Assembly: GCF_021018895.1 (NCBI RefSeq) | Contig: NC_079378.1 | Location: 11,033,501-11,097,500 of the forward strand | Direction: 5' to 3' | DNA length: 64,000 nt | Source of the DNA: Seriola aureovittata | Taxonomy: Eukaryota; Chordata; Actinopteri; Carangiformes; Carangidae | Shown: positions 29,301-41,887 of the stretch, one piece after another | Layout: each line of letters opens with the position of its first letter | How positions within the stretch are numbered: position 1 is the first letter of the stretch | Notes under the pieces: generated by a model | Told to the model about the DNA's origin: nothing | The model's input: only the letters and a program-made list of their open reading frames with translations | The model's database searches: none | Program-made: the position numbers and the translations under genes

Positions 29301-32300
29301 ATGCAACTCCGCTGCCATCACCAGAAACTGACATGCTTCAGACGACAGCTGGGAGAAAAGGATGTTGCATCTCTCCTTTTGTGAGAGGGACTGAGACGGA
29401 GGATAGGATGCGAGTGAAGGAAACAGGGAGACATTTTATGGTAATGAGAACAACCCCTAGTTATATCCTTTAGTTGGATGAAAATGTGTATTACACTGTA
29501 AAAAGTGATGACATTTCATGCCATTAAAGGCTGGAATATTGTTTTGTGATTGAAAGCAAATGCACAAAAAATAATTTCAAAATGTATCTAAAATGGTTGG
29601 TGGTCTTATTAATAATCCTTATTGTATTTCATCCATGGGTGTATTATTTCTCACTCTTACCTTAACTCTGATCTCCTTCATATTTTATTTCAGTTCTCTT
29701 TTCTCCTCTTTTTCTAGCAGTGTGCTTGTCATTTCCTGTCAGCTAATCAATATACAATACCAACAACCACTGCAATTTATTTTATATTTGTAGATAATTA
29801 TACACTTTAATCAGTTACCACCCACTTCATGAGGCTGTGGACAACATTTCTGTGAATAATAAGGCAGTAAAATAAGAGGATTGTTTAAAGGTAGAATTAA
29901 GAATGTTTGATGACTGCCTTAAAGCAAGCTTTCTCAGTCCAAAACAGCACTCAGTTTGTCAGCACATTCACCATGAGGTTACACTAATCATTATATCTGA
30001 TTATCGATCAGCTGACTTCCAGAAACAGCTGATGTGATCAGCTAGCAACACTTACACAGTAAACTATTAGTAACTATTAGTACTACTACAGTATAACCCT
30101 ACTAGTTTGTGCACCACTTTTGAGTGATTAAGCAAATTTCAAAAGAAGATCATTTTCATTTGGACATGAATCTTAAGTGAACAATGAAGAAGTCGAGAAA
30201 AGAACTAAAGTTAACCCGGTTAGCTGAGGTTGTAGTCATGTAGAAAAAGTTAGAAACTCACCGATACACACCGTCTCTTCCTTGATTTCCTCTCTGTAAC
30301 GTTTCTCCTTGGTGTCTATGATACAAAAGAGGAGACAAAACAACACAAAAAATTTAGAGGGGAAAACTGTCAACACAACACAGCTGCATCGTGACTGACA
30401 CCCAGCAGCCACTGGCTTCACGCACACTCAGCAGCAACCTGAAGATGGTGCCTTAGTTCTTACTGACAAATGTGTGCTTACAGTATATGTGGGTTCCTGT
30501 TTGTTCCCCTGCCTGAGAATCAAATAACCCATTCTTTGGTTTTCAGTTTAGTGTCTTTTGTTTTATCAAAACATTTGTGTTGGCCACCAATTAAACAGCC
30601 GAGTAGACGTTTTATCATGTTACATCCATGTTACATGTTACAATCCTATTGTCATTTTCTTTCTTTTTACCATACTACTGCATTTTTAGCGGGCAACTCT
30701 GAACGGTAATGTAACTGTCCCTGTTTAATTTCACAAACAATATTAAATTTGAGAAGGCAACAATTAACAGTTTTGCTGTCACTTAATATTAATCTACTGT
30801 AAAATCCTGCCCACTGTTTGTCTTGTGAATCCCTGTACACAGGATGGATCCAGACAGTTCGACAATGGCCGAGCAGGAAAATTAATGAACGACCAGCATG
30901 CGCAACCCAACAGTGTGTTCATAGTACCTCAAACAACCCAGATGTATGAACCAGCATCATCAACCCAACAATATGTTTACACGAACAACCCAGCGCTTTT
31001 GTGAGTGTACTGAAACCCTATATTCAGCGATATAGAAAAATGTACATACAGTATATAACCAAAAAAAGTATTTAGCAATATTTATATTATTTTAAAGGAT
31101 AAGGTGGGAAATATTATAAATATTTAATTTACAGCCAAGAGTTCCCATGAAGACAATCGAGACCAACAATGAATTAATCAATGTATTAGTCTCTGACACA
31201 GAGCTCCTGTGTTGTCACTAAAACATTAATGAGTCACATTCTTACACTGGGTGACTTGTTCTTTTATTACCATGAAAAATGGGTACCGTTTAAAATGAGT
31301 CAAACCCACATTCACCATCCTGCTGCTGTAACAACTCTCTAGAGACCCAATCCGCTTTATAAAAGCTGTTTTACAGAATTATTTAGCCTCTTTTTTTTAA
31401 ATGAAGCCATTAGTGACCTGTAAGTTTTAGATGTTACTTATATTTAAAAAAAAAAAAAAAAAAAAAAAAAACTACTACAGACCTTCCCTTTGTGTCCACC
31501 TGGCTGAAAATCTTAAATTCATAAATTCTGTTGTATATTTTGTGGTGGTTTCTGGTTGTTTGTTTGGCTGCAGTTACATGTTAAGATGGCTAACCTTGAG
31601 AATCCTGAAAAATGTTAGCAGCTCCTCAAAAGGACTAATGTACTAAGCTGCGCCGGCCCATTTTTCTGGCTCTATAGGCAACAGCTGTGGCTTGAGTCTG
31701 AGCTGAAGGACACATCCTTGGTTTTAAGGTCAGCAGCCCTGTTAGTCTGTCGGCCTTAATCACATTTCACATTAGCATGTTGGCACTGCTGGGGATCGAT
31801 CGCCTGCCCACGCTCTCCATGTGTTCTGGCCTTTGTTCAATCACACTAGTCTGATTCGAATCAACTATAATTTATTTGTTTTACAAGTGGAGGAGACGCA
31901 TACAAACTCCGGCTTAATCAGTGTTGGAAAGGAGAAGGGTGGAAACGCGATCAATCCCTCATTCTTCCATCTGCAGGCCCGCCTACAGGTTCGGCAGCAC
32001 ACCGCACACAGAGAGACAGATCTAGCTATAGCAACCACACATTATTCTTCATTGCCAGTTTCCAACAACTAAGAATTTGATCCGGACCTTCTAATATCAT
32101 TGTGCTTGTTAAAAAAATCCAACCATATTGTCTATGCTCATGGATCTTGTTCTGAAGCACGAACAACAGGTCAGCTGACGTAACAAAGAAAGACAGTTTA
32201 GCTCACGTCAGCACACACAGACGGAGAAGAGGCGTTTCTGTTTTACAAAGAGCGCACGACAGTTACAGCAGTTTAGTTGGGAAAAGTTAAGCATGAGTTA

Positions 32301-35300
32301 GTATTTGTATAGTGGCATTAAGGTCCTGGATTATGCAGTTTTAAAAACATGCAACTCACTCTTTGAGAGTTCCTTGAGAATTCATTTACAAGGTGCTCTT
32401 TTATGCCACCACAGATTCCTTGGTTTTAATTTTGACGGTATCAATGTCTTAAGTCCCCATATGAATGTCTCACCATCTGCTGCGCCTCAGTTCTGTACCT
32501 CTGCCTACATATATCCACCTGTCAGACCTGCACAGTGGTTGCAGAGGCTGCCTGATTTATTCTCATACGGCATAATTCCTAGAAAATTGTTTTTTTTTGG
32601 GGGGTACTGCGGAGAAATGGGTCACGCAGTTAAAGGAAGATTATAGTTATGACGTTGCTCGCCATATGCTCTCCTGAATTTACATTTGAAAATGTGACAC
32701 GTTTTAAACCTGTCACATGACATTCATGTTTTTCAGATAATGTTTTACATAATTACGTGTCTTAATGTTGGATTTTTCATTGCACAGAACAATCATATCA
32801 CATCTTATCATTAGCCCTTAAAAGCAGCAATTTAATGAGACGGGAGGGTAGTCCAATTTTATCTATGTATTTTTAACTTGTCAAATAGTTAGAATTCTAT
32901 TAGTCATATTCTGGAACATTTACTTTTGCTTTTTGCCTTAAATACTATGTGAAAAGCATTACTGTGGCCACATGACTGACACATTAATTGAGAACTGACA
33001 GGAGCGAAGGAGGAAGTCAGGAAAGGGAAAGGTCTTTGACAGGAGACTGCCATTCATTTTCGAGTTTGTAACCCAAAGCCTTTTGTCATTTCTTTTAATC
33101 ATGACAGTCCACGACCTTAACTGTGTGTTTATCATTGTAACCATGGCCGCGACGGTCGGGTACACCTGCCGCCGTAAGGGTATTATTTCAGGAGACACTT
33201 CTATGGGTATGGATCAGAAGATATAAGGACAAATGACCTACAGTGTACGGTCATGGACTTGGAAAAATGCTGTTTTAGACAGCTGGGTCTGCTGCTGTCA
33301 TTCTAAAATAAAAACCTCAATCTGTGTGGAACAGCACAGAGGTGTGTACAGAAAGCAGAGAAGGTCGGTTACCTGGAAATCCTGGTGCCGTGTCAGAAGA
33401 TTGAAGCAGTAGAATTAGAGACTGCAGATGCAATGCACATACCTGACGGATACAGCTATTTTAACTGATTGAAAATAAATTGATTCTACAAACAGCTGTG
33501 AATGGCATTAGTTAAATTAGCTATTATTTAGACCCACAGACACTAAATGCATTAAAAAGTTTTCATGTCCATTTGTGGAGATTTAACTACACACGGGTAT
33601 AGGCTTATCAAAGTAAAAGCGACAAAAGTCAATTGAAAGTTTTATGTTTTTATTTTAATTTATCTTTTTATCTTTTTTTTTTTTTTAATTTAATTTAGCT
33701 TTTCCCTCCACTGTCTGCATGTATCACAGTGCTGTTCTTTCCGTGTCTCTCTCAGCTGTTGTGCAACCGAACGGTGCCTGTATAATCAAAGATCCTCTTG
33801 CAGAAGAAGTTGTTTTTAGGACGGAGAGATCACTTGAATAGGCAGAGCAGAGACATGATTCAAATATCGATCAAAAAAAAAACAAACAACTGAAGCCTAA
33901 CTTGTCAACGATAATGTCGATCGGCGTTCAGCAGCGTTTTTCCTTGAGTGCAAAAGCATGTGCAGTGTGTTTGCTTTTATGGATACACTAGGTGTCTAGT
34001 ACAGCTTGTGTGTGTGATTAAAGTTAACTGGCATAGTTGGATATGGTAAGCGATGGCAATATGGGATTCATGGGAGCATCAACGTTCCCTGTAGAGAACC
34101 AATTAGATGGAAGCCTTGGGGACGCTCAGAGCCATAAGTAAGCCTGCCAGCATGTTATAGGCCAACTGTGAGGAAGGGGCCTTCACTTTCCCAGAGACAC
34201 GCGAGAACATACACTCTCACAGACGCACATACACAGAAAATAGCACACGGCACACAGATGTACATGAGCGCATATGCACCAGCCATAAACATAAACTGCC
34301 ATTTTCAAGTGTCACTGCAAGTGTTTTTCAAGTCGTGAAAAAGTGAATCACATTCACAAGCTGCTCCTCTCATCTCTGTATGTTTTGATGTTTGAGTTCT
34401 GTTTGAAATGTCAAAAGCACTCAAGAATACAAAGTATTCAAGACTCAAGAATTTGTGTCAGAAGAGGTGGATCTGAAGGAAGGCCGCAGACATGTAAAAA
34501 GTTATTAAACACAACTTGCTTTACCTTGTGCTTCAGTTTTTCCTCTTGTAGAAAGACAACTCCTGTCATTTTGTGTATATATGGAATTCAATGGGACAAG
34601 GATAACTGCTCAACGCATTAAGTAATACGTGGATGTGCACACTGCAAGCAGACGTCCATCTAGCATTTTTTTCAGATTCATCTACAGATTGCTGTTTTAT
34701 TGAATATGTAATCTACATAGGCCATCAATGCTGGCTTCAGTCACCTTGGTCCACTAACACACGAAAACTCCCACCATTCTGTGCTTCAGGCAACCTATTC
34801 CAATGATCTATATCACAGATGCCTCTGTTTTAGCAAGCAGCTGCCATGCTGTGTGCAGGATTTTCTCTTAAATCCTCCAGAATTTACCATCACTTACGGC
34901 GGCTCTTTAGCTGTAAGAAAAAAGGATTCTGTTAACTAATGTTGGTACAACTGTATGTTTCCCCTCTCTGTCTTCCACGTGTGCGCAGTTGATCTGTAGT
35001 GGGCTACTAATTACTCGAGCAGGTGGGAAGTCATTAAGGAACAGACGCTATGTTCTCACCAGAGGAGAAACCTGAGCAACATAGAAGAAGTTGCGGTTGT
35101 ATGGAAGATGTATGGAGCGTCGTCGCAATGAGTGGTACCCATTGTGTAGGGACCGTCAAACCATAAAAACACTCTGGCAAGTGCTATCTGTAATCCAAAA
35201 ATAAACATAGCTGTTCAGACTTAAATTAATTTGGAGAGGATAATCATCTCGTGCAACATAATTCAGTTCGCAGCGGGACCAGTCATAGATTTTTAATGGT

Positions 35301-35502
35301 TGCCTTACTGGGAAAGGGGGTTTCAAATCAGCGCTACTACAATCTTTTCCTCATATAATAGTGATCACCAATTCCACTTTTAAAGCAGTAATAACAGCTA
35401 TTTTGGCAACTTGGGGGGAATGCAACAACACTACTGATCAAAACCTTTTAAAAGTAGCAAACAAATGTTAATTTTAAGTCCAATAATCACTCTCCTTTTA
35501 GC
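29301..35502. other. Non-coding sequence, no gene seen
   Basis: A 26-base A-run at 31446-31471 and a T-run near 33668-33679. A small tandem theme 'caacccaaca' recurs at about 30904-30972. The block 31690-31800 is complex and may be constrained. Frames at 32305-32646 and 34343-34621 have no recognisable domain. Confidence 0.45.
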
Positions 35503-35884
35503 TCTGGTTTGGTTTCTGCCAGCTCCTGCGAAAAGTTTCTGGCTCTTCAGCTGCTTAATGATCCATCACATTCACCTGACATGCTAAGCAGTGGTAATGT
35601 GCAGTGGATTTATCAGAGCCTTTTTTTTTCTCCATGAAAACAGCTGCCCACTGCTGCTAGAAATAAGGTCGGTGAGAGCAGTGAGATTGAACTAAATGGT
35701 CTGACTGTAAGTTGCTGGCCCAAAAAAACAAACAAACAATGAGCTGAAAGATGTAAACACTGTAGAGCGTGAGGGAAACTGCAGAGTTGGATGATAATTC
35801 TCTGTGAGGACGCCATCATGGGCGACCCCTCTCACATTACAGTCATTGGATCCGAGTAAAAATACTGATTAGTGCAGCTTTAAC
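35503..35884 (+). repeat. Dispersed teleost repeat, family D copy 1
   Basis: 'ggtttggtttctgccagctc', 'ctggctcttcagctgcttaa', 'gaaaacagctgccc', 'gatgataattctctgtgagg' and a closing 'cacattac' also occur in that order at 47981-48263. I know the pattern from many percomorph genomes. Confidence 0.75.
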
Positions 35885-36452
35885 GATACTATGTTTTGTA
35901 ATGTAGACCCAGCCTCTGACATTAACTGCCAACTGGTAAACACTTAGCTGCAAAATACCCCTGTGTGTGCAGATGCTCACAGTTCATGTCTGCAATTATG
36001 CAGGAATACCATACTGTTGTGATGAAGAGGGAGCAGAACCAGGCCCACTGTTGGAGTGGGGTGGGGGGGTGCAAAGGTCATGCAAAGGCTTATATGGTTG
36101 AAACTTAAGTGGGATCAAGTTTGACATTTCACCTACTGACTTATATCACTGACATTACAATTGATATGTATCATTATGTGTTAAACACATTTCATCTGAC
36201 ATGCCACCGCTTGCTGTCATTGTGAAAATTCGGTCACAAGTCGCTCTCTCTCTCTCTCTGTCTCACACACACATTGACAAAAGACTGTCAGACCCCCCCC
36301 CCCCATGCACACTGAATCATAACATCATCGTGCAGTAGGAAGGGGTTGTTGTTGGCTTTTCCCCCCACAGAGAAGATGGCTGGCGTAGATGCTAGTCAAT
36401 ATCGACTAGAGTGTGCAAGTACCTAATGTTAATCCTTTAACTCTGGAGCTGA
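35885..36452. other. Non-coding sequence with short simple repeats
   Basis: Contains a (CT)n run at about 36242-36260 and a 12-base C-run at 36293-36304. No exon seen. Confidence 0.55.
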
Positions 36453-36858
36453 ATGTTTGCTCCCTTAATCCACATGAATACTGAAAAAAGTATTTTCAGA
36501 GTCAAAAAGGGGCTGAGGAAGGCCAGTCTGAACGAGAGAAATTACCAAAGCAGAGCAGCTACCTTGAAGCTTAAGGAAACACAAGAGGGCAAGCTGAAAG
36601 GTCCGACCAGTGTGATTAGCTATCCAATTAATTTGTTTTGTATATTTCCTGTCGACAACCAGTACTGCTGTGGCAGCTGAGGCAGCAAGAGAGGGTCAGG
36701 AAGGGATAGCTGCAGCTAATGAAGCAAGAGATGTAGGAGAGGAGGAGGAGGAGGAGGATGAGGAGGAGGAGGAGGAGGACAGCAGCCAACATGCTGCTGT
36801 GGGAGAGCCAGCTAGGGCAGAGGCAACAGGTCAGACAGACAGCAAACACAAAAGATAG
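36453..36858 (+). pseudogene. Unidentified basic-then-acidic reading frames, possible transposase N-terminus remnant
   Basis: Two overlapping plus-strand frames. The first (36453-36680) is Lys/Arg-rich (KKGLRKASLNERNY, LKLKETQEGKLKG). The second (36670-36858) is Ala/Glu-rich with a poly-Glu run encoded by the GAG repeat. A basic segment followed by an acidic Ala/Glu segment is seen at the N-terminus of some fish hAT-type transposon proteins, but no zinc finger or catalytic motif is visible. This may equally be chance. Confidence 0.2.
36738..36780. repeat. (GAG)n trinucleotide repeat
   Basis: About 43 bp of GAG/GGA units with one GAT interruption. Confidence 0.93.
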
Positions 36859-39800
36859 AGCTGTATATTGGTCAAGTATTTATTTGTCACAAAGTAAATG
36901 GGATATTACCTCTATACTTAGGTACTATTGAGAAGCTTGGACATGCTCCTTTGCACTGTGAGGGGCCAGATAAGATTGTCCTGGCTGCAACCTGGGCAAC
37001 TCTCATTGGAAGTATGCTTGGTGCTTCCACAACACTGAAGAAATTACACCAGTGGCATGTGGTGATTTTTACAGATAGCAAAACGGAGCAAAAGAACCAA
37101 CTACACACCCACTCCCCACAAACTACCATCCCAAACGTGTGATTCCACTGTTCACTCCACTTAATGTCAGGGCCTTTGCTGTCTCATGATTTTGTGCTGA
37201 CTGCCTTTCCTGTGCTGAAAGTCTCTCTCCTGCATCTTGCTGCACTCCTTCCTGGCCGAAGAAGTAGTAGTATTGTTCCTTTGAACTGACATACAAAGGT
37301 AATGTGCAGTATGGAGGTAACATATCTATCACGTCTTCAGGTTATCCTGAAAATATTTAGCTTCAACTGACAATGACACACTCCAGTGACGATGCACAGT
37401 TCTGCATTTTTCCTGCATCAACGTGCCGTCTCAAACCTACTACAGATCTTGCACAGAGAACCCTACTCTTTGATTAGGAAAAGGAGAACATGCTAATATA
37501 ATTACCGATTTTTTTTAATCAAACCTGGCATGGCTAGAGTTGATGAAGAGAACTTACACCGATTTGAGATGATAAATCACAGTGTAATTTCCTTATTTAC
37601 TTGCTAGTGCTACCTCTTAACGCTTAGGAAGAAAGGACTGTGTAATTCAGTTTCCTCAGACATCTGCACATTTGTATAATAATGCATGCAATATTCTGAG
37701 CTCACAACGGTGGAAGCTGAGTCAAAGGCAGCTTGACAAGCACACTGGTCTGTAGCTGGCTGTAGCTAGTCAACTGTCAAACATCCCAGGATTGTCCGCA
37801 ATGCGCATATGCAAACTGCTGCTCTGCTCTCTGCTTGACAACACCCAGCCTCCGTCAACGGGACACAGCCACGCCATAGCTGGACGCAATAGATGCAACA
37901 GCTGGTGGTCACCCTAGCGTCCAGAGGCATTAGCCTACTGTGTAAATTAAATGATGAATGCAAATAGACAATATCAGATCCCCTATGGGACAGAAGACTG
38001 TTCTGAGACGTAAGGACAGATATTGCTTCCAGTTTGGTATGGTTGTAATTGATGTGTATTTTTAGCTGTAACTGGTCAACCTTGCTTATCCTGACAGCAC
38101 GCCAATGGGTTACACATCCTATGGCCTGGAAACACATCAGGATCCAGAAGGAGCTGAAGGATGTAGCTGAAGAGAGGGACATCTTGACTGTCTACAAGAC
38201 AGTACCTGTTAATGATGACTCCCATGCAGGTCTTCTTCAGCTCGACTCTCGTTTCTCTCTCATGACTGTGACTGGTTGAACCTTCGCAGCATCATCACTG
38301 AATCCTTCCCAGAGCCGCATGCACTGCAGATTGTGCTCGTAGCTATGTTCCAACACTGAATGTGAATCGGTTTACCTCAATGACACTTCCTTCCTGTGTT
38401 ACATGCTGCAGGCACTAAGGGAGATAACACTGACTCACATTGATCCCTTCATTTCAGCTCTTTTGTTCGCTGATTACTGGAGAGTTTTGTGACCACGGGC
38501 TGTTACATTTCACAGGCCCAATGTCAGATCTAACTTAAGGCGAGGAAAGCTGAATATATTATGTTGAGGGGTTCTGATAGATATGAGTGCAGTGAATCTC
38601 TGATGTTGCACTGGACTTGAAGGACGCTGGGGGCAAATCTGAGGTGGTACAGATCCTCGTTTCACACAGAACATTGCATGAGCGTCAGACGGCTTGAATG
38701 CAGCTTTGAGAAAGACTAAAAAGATACGAGGGATTGCGGTATTATCCTTGATGGTGTTGATTTATTAGATGGAACGTTTGAGAACTCCTTTCTCTGTCGT
38801 TGTACTTAACTGTATTATTTCCTCAGTTTCTGTGCACATGTGGAACAATAACTATTTTAAAAGTGAATGTTCTCTTAAATCGCTAAGACAGAAGACAATA
38901 CATGGTTTATGGTTTAGGGGATCAAATATAATTTGTCCCACTTTGATGTGGTATACTTTATAGCGTTGTTTTAATTTAAAGCTGTCTCATTTTAATAGTT
39001 TGAAGTAAGCCCATTATACACACATGCTGTCAGTGATGCTTCAAAGTTGCACTATAGATATTTATTTTCAGTATTAACAATGGGTTGAACGGATGAAAGT
39101 TGCTTGTAGTGATGAACGCACAGAGAATTGTTATCCAAATTTAAAAGCCCCCTTAGCTCTATATACTTTTAGCATCTTTCTGCTCATTGTTTTTGTTGCA
39201 CAGCCTGAAACTTTACTGTTTGTTTCACGTTCACTGCTGGCGTCAACTTCACACAGCCGCAGCGGGCTGCTTTCAACAACAACAAATAAATGTAATTTAA
39301 AAAAAAAGAAAAAAAGAAGATAAAACCACTATGCACTATCTGCCCAAGCAACAAATGGCATAAAGACACAGGTAGTAACTAAGTGGTGGATATAGTGAAA
39401 ATTCAGTAGCTAAAAAGCCACATTATGTGCTTTGGTGGCGGAGGAGATCGAAGCAAAACAACTGGACTTCCATTTGCCAGATACCTAGGGATACGACTGC
39501 AAATGAATGCTAATGTTGCTCCATACCTGCTGGATGTGTGACAAGTCTTTGTTATTTAAAAAAATTATAATAATGATGATGAATTGTTAATTCAGTCCAA
39601 TTAACAAAATATTTCTTAAAAACGAAGCTTCTCCTGGCATCGCACACACATTTTAGATCGCCAGCGCCAAGTCCCGCCAGGAACAGAAAACAATATCTGA
39701 GAAGGGCGATTACCGTACATCTCGCTCTTCCCTGCCTACAGGAATCAAAAAGGACACAAGGAGATTTAGCTAGAGGGAAATTTAATCTTCCAGAGAAAGC

Positions 39801-41526
39801 TCTCAAACTATCGCTTAACTCGCTTTGGGGGTCAGATGAGCGGATGGAATCTGTGAATTAAATTTTGGCATAACTTGTTTTTCCGGGCAGGACAGTTGAA
39901 TGTCATGATGCTCAGAGCTGTGTTTCCACTCTCAGACAAACACTAGCCTGACAAAGCAGGTGAGGCACTCTGATACCTCAAAACAAATCTAACATCAGTT
40001 TTCCATTACACTGAATACAATTCGTGAATTTATAAAGGCTTGCCAAATCCTCAAACTTTTTTGTAGAAGTCTTTTTTTTTAGTCCACGTCTTTCACACAG
40101 AGACACATTATAATGGTGATCACATTTATTGAAGTGTAGACTGCAGTTGTTAAATAATGTGTGAATGAGTTGGAATGGGCCACGGAGGTGCATTTAAGTA
40201 TTTATCCGGCTGTGTGATGAGCCACAGTGTTTCCAAATCTGGGTTTTATTTTTGCTTTTAATTCTTTTATTCCATCTGATCTTTAATGGACCGGGGAAAA
40301 AAAAAAGCTCTAATGAGACTTTTGAGAAATTATTACCTGTTGTTAATTGCATTATTACTACGTTTTTAATACTTAAGCTGACAAAAAATGAAGGCAGAAA
40401 CAAGAACAGCAACCAAAAATAGCTTCCGCTTTGTGAGTTGGTTGCACTTGTCCATGCAAAGTAAGTGCCTGAAAAACAGTATGGGGTGGGAAACCTGCCT
40501 CTGAAAATATCACAGGCCAGATTTACAACGGCTTTTACACCTGTCTGCGGAGGCAGGTGTGACACCTTCTGCCCTTGACACCTGAAGTGTTTGCAAAAAT
40601 GCACCTCTTTGCTGGTTGTGTATGCCTTTAAGAAAGGACAGCACAAACATGTGAAGCAAAGTTGATTCTGTAATCCCCCGGATTTACTATACAAATAACG
40701 AGACATCGTTTTGCGTGGAAAATCCTCATCCTCTTAAAAGCGGGTGCAACTAGAATGGAACTCTGTGGGGTGCATGCCTCTGCCAAGACCAAACAACCCC
40801 CACCAACTTCTACAAAATCATAGATCTCAACAGCATAAATGTGTCAGATTTTTACATTTTGCTTTGTTTTCTATTATTGAAAGTATTATATCTTTGGGTT
40901 TGGATCAAAGATATCACCTTGGGCATTGTACACAATTTTGTATCTAGTTTTATAGACCGAACGATCAATCATGAAAATGATCAACAGATTGATAAATAGT
41001 GAAAATAACCTTTAGTTTCAGCCCTATTTCTGAGCTTGGTGAATTTAAAATGCTCTCACTTTGGAGCTGTGCCAGACTCGGTACAATGCATGAATACATG
41101 CAGATTTTTCTCGCCATAAACTTTGGGACATTTTGTCAGCAAATCTAGTCACAAATGTGTATTAAATGCATAATGGGATCGATGTGGTTATGGTGACAGT
41201 GCACATTATATAACAGCTTTGTGTTTGAGATTTTCCACCAGTCGTATCCATAGCAACAAAGGAGTGCATTTCATTTTTGGCCCCCTTTATGCAGCCTCAC
41301 AGCCCTGTGCCCTTTTAAATTCACATCGTCATGCTGAGCAGTCAACTCAAGAGTGTCTACAAAACTCATTTGGTTTCAGCATTTTTTTTTTTGCTTTGTC
41401 CATTTAATATGTTCAAACAAACCCACACTATATGATGTGAGTACGGAGAGACACAAACACAGCAAACATACTGGTACAGTTAAGTGTCAGCTGCTGCTCT
41501 GCTCTCTCCCATCCCCCTTCAGCATG

Positions 41527-41527
<1 letters not shown>
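36859..41527. other. Non-coding sequence, no gene seen
   Basis: Nothing recognisable as an exon. The 170-codon minus-strand frame at 40194-40706 has no known domain. Complex blocks occur at about 39620-39840 and 40380-40650. The latter has clustered CACCTG/AGGTGTGA sites. A-rich runs at 39298-39319. Confidence 0.45.
40537..40589. promoter_or_regulatory. Candidate E-box/T-box half-site cluster
   Basis: Within 53 bp there are CACCTG (40538-40543), CAGGTG (40554-40559), a T-box-like AGGTGTGA (40555-40562) and a second CACCTG (40579-40584). CACCTG sites bind ZEB/Snail-type factors and AGGTGTGA binds T-box factors. Occupancy is purely inferred. Confidence 0.25.

Positions 41528-41611
<84 letters not shown>
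41528..41611. repeat. (CA)n microsatellite
   Basis: About 84 bp of (AC)n with one CGCG interruption. Confidence 0.97.
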
Positions 41612-41619
<8 letters not shown>

Positions 41620-41836
41620 CACAGTCACATTTTCTTGATCCCAATGCTAGTCTGTTACAATGGCTCAAGAGACTCTCCTCAGGCCTTTGTTATACCCACT
41701 TACCATGTCAGGAACAGTGCTCATCGCAATCTGTCTCTCAAGATGCACCATGACAGGCTTCTCCTGTCTGTTCTGGACAATGTTCCCTGTGATGTGAGAG
41801 TGAGGGAGGTGGGGAAGTGTCAGGGTGAAGGAAAAG
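41612..41836. other. Non-coding sequence between two microsatellites
   Basis: No recognisable exon. The 180-codon frame at 41353-41895 runs through both flanking microsatellites. Confidence 0.5.
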
Positions 41837-41887
41837 GGAGAGAGAGACAGAGAGAGAGGGAGAGAGAAAGAGAGAGAGAGAGAGAGA
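41837..41887. repeat. (GA)n microsatellite
   Basis: Imperfect (GA)n of about 51 bp on a purine-rich strand. Confidence 0.95.

Noticed and set aside
32305..32646. 113-codon plus-strand frame
   Set aside because: No motif, no homologue known to me, no splice context that joins it to another exon.
40194..40706. 170-codon minus-strand open frame, one of the longest in the window
   Set aside because: No recognisable domain, no good Kozak or promoter context, unlike composition for a protein; taken as chance in a complex non-coding block.
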